From contig CM066914.1 of the NCBI GenBank assembly GCA_033964015.1, positions 6,129,831 through 6,193,830 on the forward strand: a stretch of DNA of 64,000 nucleotides, in the 5' to 3' direction. The stretch comes from Scolanthus callimorphus (taxonomy: Eukaryota; Cnidaria; Anthozoa; Actiniaria; Edwardsiidae). Of this stretch, positions 33,901-45,900 are shown piece by piece; the first letter of the stretch is position 1, and each line of letters begins with the position of its first letter. A program made the position numbers and the translations under genes. The notes below the pieces were generated by a model that ran no database searches, was not told where the DNA came from, and was given only the letters and a program-made list of their open reading frames with translations.

Positions 33901-36900
33901 ATTAAAAAAAAAAAATTACTGCAGGGAGAAAATTCAGAAAATACATTAATATTATATTAGACAATTACCATCAGAAAATGAAATTAAAATTTTAAACATT
34001 ATAGTAAAATGGTATTTATAGTGTACCCTCAGCATTAACTGTCAAACCCAAGAGAACAGAAATCTGTGGATTATGTAAAACCTGCAACAAATAATATGTC
34101 ACCAGCTCCTAAGTTTGCACTCAACTACAGGGGCGTAGCCAGGATTTGAGAGGGGGAGGGGGTCACATCTGTACAAATGTATGGTGCCCTTTTTCAGCTT
34201 ACCAATTTTTTTTCTTGAAGTTTACTGTATTTTTCTTCTAAAAAGGGGGGTCACAGGCAACCCAGGATCCACCCTAGCTACGCCCCTGACCTAAAATTCC
34301 ACCAATTCAGCACACAAGTACTATATAGACATCACCATCTTCAACACTTCCCTATTCATTTTGTCATATGTTGAAAGGAAAATAGTGGTATATAGTTAGT
34401 TTTGCAGATTTATGTTAAACGTCACGCAGAACTAGTATTTTGCTGGTGTTTCAAACATTAGCCCTTCGTTGATGCAAAGGCAATGATTTTCAGCACTAAA
34501 GAAATAGTGTTTGGTCATGACAGGACAAGCTTTGAACACTTAATTAGAAAATGTGCCCTCAAATTCAGTTCAAGCTTTCCCAAGATACCCAACAAGCTTT
34601 GGATCACATGCCACAGGCAACCCAAAGTGTTGTTTAAATGCCTGTTTTCGGCTACCACTTATTGGGGATAATACTCCACAACATTATATAGTCAGTCCAT
34701 GATAAGTCTTAGTTCTCTGATTCAAATCATCAGTCATCTGAAACCTACTCTATTTAGCAATGATTGTTAACTCTTGGACACATTTTTGTTGTGCATAGAT
34801 GATAAAGGCCTGGGTCTTAGTATTATTGGCCTGGGTGTTGGCACTGACACAGGTGTGGAGAAGTTGGGGATCTTTGTCAAGTCTCTTACAGAAGGAGGAA
34901 CTGCAGAAAGAGATGGAAGGTATGCCTTGCATTTTCTCTTAATATAAAAGTGATTTAATAAATACAGTATGAATAACACATTGTCAAGCAAACATTGTCA
35001 GATATATATACTGTACAAAGCTCTTCCCCTTTTATAAGCCTTCCCTGGAGTAAGTTTTCCACACTTTAATTGCACTGCAGTAATACTGGTAAACTCTCTT
35101 TCTAATATAAATACCCTCTTCTGTAAACATTGCAATATAGAAATCAAAGTTTGCAACAAGCTCCGCTCAAAAGGACATGGAAAAGCTGACTACGCCAGGC
35201 CTGGCATTGTGACCATAATATGGTCGCCAATGGCGACTACAGTTAGCATTTGTGGAAATTTGTATTAGGCATCAATGGCACCTCTTGAAAAAAGTTAATG
35301 CCTGGCCCTGCTCTGAAGAAAAGAACCTGCCTTGATGTGTTCATGTTAATCTTGACATTGTGAAATCCTGATAAATACTAGTAAATGTCAACCCTGGCTG
35401 CAGTTTAATCCCGAATTGTAACATACAGTATTGTTTCATAGGATCCAGGTTAATGACCAGATTATTGAAGTCGATGGAGTGTCACTTGTAGGTGTTACAC
35501 AAATGTTTGCTGCTATTACACTGAAGAATACTTCAGGAACTGTAAGGTATAGTAAACAAGGCACAATCTGCAATTTATTAATCAAGAACAAGGCTGAAGC
35601 TGATACAGTGATACAGTAACATCTGTGATGTCTTGCAGCTGATGCACATTGTGAACTAGCATTTCAAGTTGTCAGGCAAAACTCGTGAATTTCTATTGGC
35701 CAAGCACCTTGTTTTGTATCAGCTGTTTCGCAGTCAACCAGAATCAACTGTATATTATAATTTGATATGTGTTATTATTTGATGTGTGCTGTTATCATCT
35801 GTCTAAATGTTTAGGTTCTTGATGGGAAGGGAAAAGAACAGAGTGCATGCACCAGTTCGGCCAGTATCACAGAACAGTCTACTGCTCAACAGAGATGCTG
35901 AGGAGCTACACAATAAAGTAACACAGGTAAATTACAGTATTAAGGTCTCAGAAAAGTATGTGGCCTCAGAGCCCTATTTTGCTAAATAACTATAACTTTA
36001 ATTTCTTACTGCAACTCATTTAATTTTAATCAGATTTTCTGGGACTTCTTTCCTGTTACACAAAACTGCCTGCTGTACAACCTAGATGCAAATGGGAAAT
36101 CTTGAATTCTTCTCCTCACCTTGAATGCAGAGGGAGGCCTGGAAACTAAAGCTGTGATATACAATATGTTTTTTATTCCAACAAAATGTGATATTTATAG
36201 GACCCCCATCCCCCCTTCCAATTAAGATCCCCAGCTTTAGGCCAATCAGGGGGGTAAAGGGTTATTTTGAAAGGAGATTTGCAGGGGTTTCGATAAGTTT
36301 TGAAAAAAAAGAAACTGGCCAAGAAGGAATTGGTGGGGTGGGTTAATTAACCTAATTTTTCCCATACAAATACTGAATTTTTCTTTGGAAATTCCAGAGG
36401 GGTAGGGGTGGGTCACTTTTCAACACCCTTCTGTGTGGGGGGGATAGATATTTTCTGGAACCACACCGCATGTTATTCATGCAAACTTTGTGCATTCTTG
36501 GCCACTTCCTTTTTTTTCAAGAACTAAGAACACTGAAAAAGTTGGCATTATTGCAAAACATGCAAATCTCTGATCTTATCAGCAAATTTTTAACATGTCC
36601 TCAATAACTGAAAGTTCTCAGTGTAAAAAGCCTGATTAGCACACATTACCATTCAATCACTTTCATTGCTACATAAATTGATTTATTTCCTGCAAGTTAT
36701 TCATCCCCTTTATGAAATAATTCATTTCTAGAAAAAGATGTTCCACTGTTTAATATCTCATGCAAAACTATGCAGTGTTATCACAATTCTGATAACAAGG
36801 CCATATCAAGGCATCCAGATAAAGGTGTCTACAAGTCAAACTGGATATGTGAGCATCATAGCATGGCTATCACACTGGTGCTAGACCTTTGGGCAACTGA

Positions 36901-39900
36901 GACTAATAATAGAAGTTAATAATTACATATTCAGAAGCTTTAAGGGATGGAGGCTTCTGGATTCAGGCCACCAGGACATGTAGTTTGGACATGCAAAGTT
37001 ATTTTGGGTTTATTCTTGGCTATTTTTGGAGCATATATTTGTTTCAACTATGATGCAGAAGTTTTTAAAAAGTTTGGTAATCCTTGGGATGTGGTTTTAG
37101 TAATTGAGGACTTGGTATATCGCTCTGTCATATTTGTATTAGCATTAACGTCACTGCTAACTTGGTGTAAGTCCACTAGGGTGAGTGTTGCATCTATTTT
37201 TAGAACACCACAAAGCAGCAGAACAGTTGCATGTTGATGTGCATCTCTTATTAATGCAGTACTTCAAATTGCATGCTATACATATTAGTTTGCTTTCCTA
37301 TTCCATGTTGTTTTAAAAATTAAAATGTATTTAAGAAAGACGTCATTTGTTTGCCTAACTTTGACAGTACTTTAGAGGTATTCACATTCACTTACCAGAA
37401 GTAGCTTTTTTGATTCTCAGATATTCTAGTAATTATTGTAAATGCAAGAACTTTTGGGTATGCCTTTAGTGAACTAAACTACTTTCTCATCATTCTAGAT
37501 AATATGAGATATTTGAAGATTGAGTACTATGTAAAAGAGCCCTGTGAGAGAGCTGACTTGTTGAATATCTGAGAATGTCAGAGCATGGACACTTTGTCTG
37601 TTGTCTAATTGAATTCTGACTTCATCTTTTTTTTTTCAGGCTGAAAACCGAGCTGATAGAGCAGAGCAAAAAGTCAAGGAACTTGAAAGAAAGATAGAAG
37701 CTATGCAATCTGAGGATCCTCCTGTAAGTCTGATAACATATCTTCTTTTCTAGATTATACTTAAAATGTAGGATGGTACTATCAAAATATTTAGAAACTT
37801 TCTCATAAAACAAACAGGACCTGAAATTCACAGAATTCATGAGTCACATTTTGTTGCAGCTTGTTTAGCAAGCCATTGTTGGATCAAAACAGATCTGTTG
37901 TACTTCCCCTACCCCAATTACTATTTTAAATATATGTTTTAACATTATTACAAGCATCTCCTATAGTTCAGTGTTCCTTACAGGCTTCTGCATGCTTATA
38001 AAGTAAATTCCATTCTTTTTGTTTATCTTGTCTACACCCTTGCTGTAATACTAAACAGCTAACTTATCAGAGCCCAACATTGCAACCAATCTAGTCACCA
38101 AATGGCGATCCCCCTTTTTGGGCTTGACTTTCCAAAAAATATTTGACTCATAATGGGTAGAAAATTTCGGTTAACTTGGACAACAAGATTCTTCCCTATG
38201 GCGCCTAAAAAAATTTTTGTTAGGCGCCATTGACACATTACAAAAAAAGTCCGACCCTGCTTATAATATTGCCTGAATTCATGTATAAAAATGGACATCA
38301 GTTCTCCTATTTACCAATATTTAACCATTTTGGGAACATATTATTTAAAATTTACTGCTTGGTAGAAAGATTTTAAAGAAATGCAAATATTCATGAGGTT
38401 TCTTATTTGATGATTTTGAGGCATGATTATCTGTGTCAAATTTCATTATAAGGAATTTTATCAGATAGGCCTCTCAACTTCGACCTTTAGTATCATTGAT
38501 CCTTGGAATATCCTCACGCTATAATATGCGATTATCTCTGCTTTTGTAAACTTATGAAAAGTTGTATTTTAAACCTTTCTATACTTGATAAAATAGTCAT
38601 AGGCAACCAATTTGACCTGGATGAGCTTTTGTGGAATCTCAAGACATAACTGTGCCAATATGGTGATTGATTTCATTTAGGCTATGTTACATGGGACAAC
38701 TCACAGCAAAAACTTTCCGTGCAACATTGTTGCATGAAAAGTTGTTTACTCTGTAACATGTGGTACAAGACAACTCTCTGAGCAACATTTTGCTCAGCAA
38801 CCTCGCAACACAAAATGACAAACATCTGTCCAACAATTTTCAGTGCAGCAGTTCTGTCAGGAAGGAGGCAATTGTGAAATTTGTCAGCACCTCGCGCTAA
38901 AAATTGTTTTAACGGTGTTTCCCGTTTTTGTTGCGAGTTGTCCTACCTCTAAGTGAGATTTCATAACGTTCTTGTAAAAGCTCTTGACAATTACACTGTA
39001 CCCGCAAATCGTTGTACACAGGTGCAGATAAATATCCTTTGTTTAGGACCTCAGACGGGGGGGGGGGGGGGGGGGGGGATACTGGAAAATATACGATTTT
39101 TTTTAAAGGACCGCCAAGACCCTCCCTCACCACTGGCTGTATCTACATTTCATCATTTCTTAGTTCACTTCTGATTTTCATGAGAAAACAACTATTTGTC
39201 TCCAGGCAAAGGCAGTAAGCAGCATTGCAACGGAGGAGACCAGAAAGACAGAGAAGGCTTTGGCAGATATGACCAACAGAGCGAGGGGAGCAGAGACTGA
39301 TCTGGCCATAGCTGAGGCGGAAAATGAAGATCTGCTGAAGCAACTCGAAGAGAGCAAAGGAATGTACTTATTACTGGAGAAGAAATTTCATCAGGTGAAA
39401 GTAAAGATGAAGGAAATCGAAGAAAGGTAATTTGTAAAATAATGGATAACTAAAAAAGACTGTTAATCTTTCTCTTTTGGTTACCTTATTCTCCTTCGCG
39501 TGTCTTTAATTTCAAAAAAATTGCGCGAACTTAAAGACCCGCGATAAAAAAGACCGCGAACTTTGGTGTTTCGGAATTTAATGGCCATACAACAGTTATA
39601 TGAGGTACCAAGAAGATGACTGGGTAGAAACAAGAAATCAAATCTTACACGACAGTGGATTTGTCAGGAGTATTTACACTGCATCATTGAGTTTCAGTTT
39701 TGTTAAAATGATTGATTAGCAGTATTGTCGTAAAAAAAATAATTCAATTTCGCGAAATTCCATTCCCTGCGCAAAAATATTTTTTCAGCCCCATCGGGAA
39801 ATGAACGACTGCCACACTAAATGGCTGACCATGGTTTATGGTGTTTTTAGGGAAAGAAAAAGAGAGGAAGAAAAAAGTGACAAGCTAGTTGTAACGCTAC

Positions 39901-42900
39901 GAAAACGAGTAAGTGAATTGCGTTGTTTGCTTTGTTGGTGTAAATTTTTATCATCTGCAACCTCTGATATTAGAGTAGAGATACTTTTGAGTGCTTGACT
40001 GTCACTGCCTCCCAGCTAACGTTGTTCTCCAAGCTACAATCAAATACAAACTGTTGGAACACTTAGCATGCTCCCTTCAATGGGAGGGAATAGAAGGAAC
40101 AACCAGGTGTTCAACAAATTATGCATTTGGTTGTAGAGTACCAGAAGCCAAAACGTTATTTGCTAGGATGTTTGCAGTTGCGACGGATATTTGCATGGTT
40201 ATTTCAATCTTCCAAACGTAAGATACCATGCGAGCATGAGTGTCCTTTCTGACAGTCGTTTATCATCCAGCAAAGTTGTCGTGTGTCCGGCATTTCGTCT
40301 GTTACAAAAAAGAAACCACGCGAAATACCAGATACATGACAACTTTGTTAGATAATAGAAGACTGTCAGAAAGACACCTCTGCTTGCAGGGTAAACCAGG
40401 GTCGTCACAGGTCAAACACAAGATAACAAAGGAATGACAAAAAATGACAGTCGTTTATATTTACTTAAATCCTTGTCGATCAATGGACGATTCTAGCTAT
40501 AAGCGCGCATGCTCTTCTTTATTTAGAAATGCCCAAGCCGTGTCTCACAACTACCAGAATGCAGCGCGCGCTTTTTAGCACTGTATCTCTCATTTACCGA
40601 CATGCAGTGCGTGCGTGCCTTCAATAGCGCTGCTCACAGATGACGTCACACTAATCAAAAACTCAAACAAGCAAATACACGTTTCTCCCATTTTCTCTGT
40701 TTTCTGTCTAGAATGATACAAAATGAATTGGTAAACTGGTAGTTCCACTCATTATAACAGAGCTTGTATGCATTCCTACCCTGGCTCGTATTTCCAGCGC
40801 GATCCTTCTGAAGGGGATTTCAGAGGGATTGTTTGTCTGAGTCTCGTGATCTAATTTTAGACGCTATTCGTAACTCATGTATATCATATGACACGTGATT
40901 ACTTATTTTCTGATAATTTTAGTTGGTAGACCTGGAACAGCAACTAGAGCAGAGAGACGAGATAATTGCCCAGCAAGCAAATCACGTGGAAGAACCTGAA
41001 CCTGTTACAAATGGCTTGCTGTCCAAAGAAGAACAACAGGAGCTGCCGCAAGAAAAATACTTTTCTTTAGAAGCTGAGAAATTTGAACGAATGGCTGCAG
41101 GTATATGCAAAGATAATAATATATTATGGTCACATTCTGTCGCTTGGGTCATTTAGATTGTCATACATCCAAAATCGTTCTTTCTTTTTGCTTTGGGTTT
41201 TTCTTATCCGTCAGTCAAACCATCTAGACCAATAAGGTCCCTGCCCTGTCTTGCCTAGTGCAGTCTATTTGTTTTTTGTCGCGAAGAAAAGCCAGGTGAC
41301 TGCACTAAGCGAAAAAAGGCAAGAACCTGATTGCTTGTTAAGGCAATTCCCTTGAAATAAAACTTGTTGTAGAATTTTTTTCTTGATTTGTCTATTTACT
41401 ATTTAGTATATAAGGAATGAAAATATGAAATAAAAAGAGGGGGTGCCCATGCTCGTTTAGAAACTGTGATGGCGCAAACATACCCCATTTTTAGTGCTAG
41501 AGGGCTATTTTGTGAAGGAATACGTGAAACAAGAAAATTGTGATAAAACGCTCACTAATGAAGCAATCCAGTTCGCTTGCAAGTTTGAACAGAACTGTTG
41601 GATGCTTCACTACCTAGAACGAACATTGGAATTTTTAGTTTTCTGTGTGTGTTGACGGTACTCTTGAAAATGTGCAAAAATGTGCGCACCGCTCGTGATA
41701 ATTTGAGAGTCTTTGTTGTCTCATTTTGGAGCTTTTTATGACGATAGCTCAAAAACTTGTCGCGGAAATTTCTTTAAACTTTTTTATAACAGGGGAATGA
41801 TAGTCTTATCAAAATGGTAAAATAAAAAATGGGGGTGCCCAATCTTGTTTTCGCGCAATATCCCAAAAAGCCTTATATTTAGCTTGCGCGCGCGCTCTCG
41901 ACTGCATCATTTTCGAACGAATAGACCAAATCGGCTAACGATGTTTACATCTTGTTGCCACCCAATTCAGATCATGTGATGATTCCCTTGGGTAGTTACA
42001 ATTGTCCAATTTTTCTCACTTGACCGATTGCACGAGCACATGTGCAGAACTAACAAAAGTATCCACCCAAAGGAATCATCACATGACCCGAATTGGGTGG
42101 CAACAAGATGTAAACACCGTTAGCCGATTTCGTCTATTGATTGGAATAACCTTAAAGGGTTTGACTGGCGGAACAGAAAAAAAAAACCAAATCGCGAAAC
42201 TACGAATTTAGCTGTAAGATAAATCGTCTGTTTGATCAAATATACCGACTTCTTTTTGCAGGTGAAATTTTACGGGATGATATTGACCTAAACAGCGTAC
42301 CCCTGACGCCACCCCTTAGTAGCGAGTACAACTTAGACAGGAGAAGATTAGCTGAAGCACAGAATAAAAAACATAAACCCACCAGAGCAAGCTGGGCAAA
42401 GTCTGACGAAAGCCTTGATGTAAGTCGAGTGTGGTAGATGGGTTGCTATGGTAACCATTACCTCTGTTGTTAGGCACCTCCCACCCCTATTCCATAGCTC
42501 ATCTAAAAATGTCCTCTGTGTCGCCTTCAGACTTCTGTCCCAAAAATCTTTAAATGATATGCTCAGCGCAGTAGAGTAGATTTCAGGTAACTGTCGAAAG
42601 TAAATCAGACATTTTCTACACTTTTATATTGGTTGAGGTCTTGGATATATGTTTAGTCAGCCAATAAGAATGTGAAAAAATGACGTGTCTGCTTTACTTT
42701 TGACAGTCATTTGTAATCCGCTCTATACTATTATTCTGTATATGGGGCTCCGCTTTCGCGCCGCTCGGGAGCTCCACTATAATCGAGAGTATCAGCTATC
42801 GAGATGTCAGCTAATACTTGCACTTTGAATTAATTTCTTATTGCTGTAGCACAGAACACGTGTATTTAGGCCGCTTGAATTCTCCTAACCATGAAGCAAA

Positions 42901-45900
42901 CACCTTTTGTAATTTTCAATTTGTATTTCCTCAGATTTTCGAGAGTGAAATCAATGCAGATGATGATGATGATGACGAAGATGATAATGTTGAAGATCGT
43001 ATAAATCATCCAGTTAAAGATGAGAACCTTGACCTGGCCAAAGCGTCTTCCCCGGGCTTCGCTCTGCCTGGCTTCCCCCTGGGCGGCTTCAAACTCAAAC
43101 CAACTGGTATAAACCTCAAGGGGGAGTCATCAGAAAACGAACGACAGCCTGCTCCAGGTAAAGACCGATTTTAAAGGCCCATTCGCGCGTATTAGTTTGC
43201 GCGTGAGTACCAATCTTGTGCTACGCGGCCACAGGCTTGCCTGAACATCTACATATATTCACTTCATTACCGCGAACATAACATCTAATTTACCCCGACC
43301 TGCTCCCAGTCTGACCTGGATAGCTCAGCTGGTTAGAGCATCGGATGTACAATTCTGAAGGTCGTGGGTTCGAATCCCTCTCGGGGTCAGAGATTTTTTC
43401 TCTTTCTCCCCTTATTAGGGCTAACGCTCATAAGCACACATGGGACCATTTCATTAGCACGTTAGCTTTCACACAAGGTTAATTCCTTAACTCCACTCTG
43501 TTGAACTTAGTGCTACGCGGCCACAGGCTTGCCTGAACATCTACATATATTCACTTCATTACCGCGAACATAACATCTAATTTACCCCGACCTGCTCCCA
43601 GTCTGACCTGGATAGCTCAGCTGGTTAGAGCATCGGATGTATAATTCTGAAGGTCGTGGGTTCGAATCCCTCTCGGGGTCAGAGATTTTTTCTCTTTCTC
43701 CGCTTATTAGGGCTAACGCTCATAAGCACACATGGGACCATTTCATTAGCACGTTAGCTTTCACACAAGGTTAATTCCTTAACTCCACTCCATTATGAGG
43801 AATGGTTCTTCTAAAAATGCAGGGTAAATCTGTGTGAACGCTTGTGGTAGAGGCATGAGCAATGTAAATTTCCAAAATCGAGCTTAGGCGTCCACATACA
43901 CAATTTAGCCTCATGTCGCAGTAAACCTTGCATAAGCCGTGTCAATTTATAAAGACCTTCGGCTTTATCCAGCCCTAGTAGACGGCAAGGCTTAGCGTTT
44001 ACATTTTCTTTCTAAGTAGAACGTTACAAGTGATCAAACGCGCTCAAATGATGTGTTCACACGTCCGCCACAATTTAGCTGGGACTTGGTTAACTTACAT
44101 GTGCTCTTCATCTTCATAGGTTCCACTTTGTTTTACAACGCGAAATAACATTCTGTAATCTCTTGGTCAGTGGATTTTCAATGCGCTTCTGCTAAAAAAA
44201 GATCCTTTTCTCTTTCCATAGAAACAAGGAGTAGTTTCCCAATGGCCGAAAAGGAAAAAACTAAAAACATTGTGGTTGAGAACTTATTGGAGAAGCAGCT
44301 GTCTAAGACAGAGAACAAGGTGATGTCCTTACCTACATCTCTGGACCAAGAGGATGCGAGGACAGGTGTGGAGCAACCAGAGGATATCTTGTCAGAGTCT
44401 ACCAACTCTTTGGATGAGATCGAGGAAGCAGCGAGACGGGTAAGGCTTTGGCGAACGCGTAACAGAGGCGATGTACCTCTATAAAAGTGCCGTGCGGGGG
44501 GAGAGGAAGCAGCGAGACGGGTAAGGCTTTGGTGAGGGCGTAACAGAGGCGATGTACCTCTATAAAAGTGCCGTGCGGGGGGAGAGAAAGCAGCGAGACG
44601 GGTAAGGCTTTGGCGAACGCGTAACAGAGGCGATGTACCTATATAAAAGTGCCGTGCGGGGGGAGAGGAAGGAGCAAGATAGTGATTATATGATGGGGAT
44701 TAAGATAGTGATTAAGACCTGGGGGCGACTACAGAACCTGTATGAAAATGCATCAAGCACTTCATTTTGGCATAATAAAATAACATCGGATACAGTAAGG
44801 ACAAACTTAAGGGGTACACTTAATTTCTGTTTCCATGTTTTCCATGTGTGAATCAATAGATTCGAAAGGGACGGGTCCCCGCAGGGCAGCAAGGATCAGC
44901 CTATTTTGATTCCCTTCGATCATAGCAGGATTCGCGAAAACTAAATAAGTACTCAGTGGTGTGGCCGTTATGCCTTTAAACATAACTCCTTTGTCTTTGG
45001 TTCCCAGTCAATAAGCTACGTATTCACACATGGACGCATTTTGAATTCCGATGGAGCTACCTTAAATTTAGACGTTTCTAAAGGCTAAAGATTTTTGTTG
45101 ATCCCTCTTCAGATTGATTCCGACTTGGCGTCCTCCCAGGCCTCATCTAGAGGCTCCTCCCCGTTCCTCCCTCCCGCGATGCCCCTTCTGCAGATGAAGT
45201 CCGTCCCCATGCAGACCTATAATGAGATGGCTGTGGATGTCCCACCAGGTCTTTCAGACTCTGAATCCGGTGAGTAATGTGAATACAGTAGAGGAACTCG
45301 GATATAAAGTACCTAGTTCACGCTGCGGTCTCCACCCTGAAAACAAGGTGCATTGATTGTGTTATCAGAGACAAGAGTTCCAAAAAAAAAAAAAAAATAG
45401 CCGTACCCCATATCGAGGAACTCCAAATTTTCAAAAATTGTTCTACCCCTGTGGAAATTCCAGATATCTGCATAACCCCTGGGGAAATTTGAAGCAACCC
45501 CGTGGAAATTCCACTTTCTCTTGTGGCACCTGTGAAAATTCCAAACTGCATATGAGTGCCCGTGAGAATTTCAGTGTAAAATGAATGGCCCTGTAAAAAA
45601 TTCCAGGGTCAAAAACAACAACATCTGTGGAAATTCCAGGATCAAACACTACTGCCCCTGTGGAAATTCCAGGTTCCTCCATAGGGGGTAACGGATATAA
45701 AATGGAACAGCCCATTACAGACTCGTGCCCATTTGGAGGGAATCTTCTTGAAAAAAGTATTTATTGAATGATAAAGATTCTCTGTTTCCATTTCAGGTCA
45801 AAGTCCAGTGGAATTACTTAGCTTTAGCCCAATATCAGACAGTAACTCTGTGGAGAGTGGATCTCTCAGGTCACCAACAATGTGGTCAAGCCGTCCTGTC

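Larger units (their letters stand above)
29614..34798 (+). other. Neurabin intron 1
   Basis: A 5.2-kb intron with no coding sequence found. It contains the inverted-repeat element at 31352-32197, a diverged AAATTCCAGAAGGG-type element at about 32310-32640 and the CAGGGGCG-ended element at 34128-34288. The rest is AT-rich and featureless. Confidence 0.7.
43218..43790 (+). repeat. 292-bp tandem duplication carrying a tRNA-like unit
   Basis: Units of about 281 bp (43218-43498 and 43510-43790) are nearly identical and offset by 292 bp. Each begins GTGCTACGCGGCCACAGG and ends CTTAACTCCACTC, and each contains one tRNA-like sequence. Located in neurabin intron 10. Confidence 0.9.
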
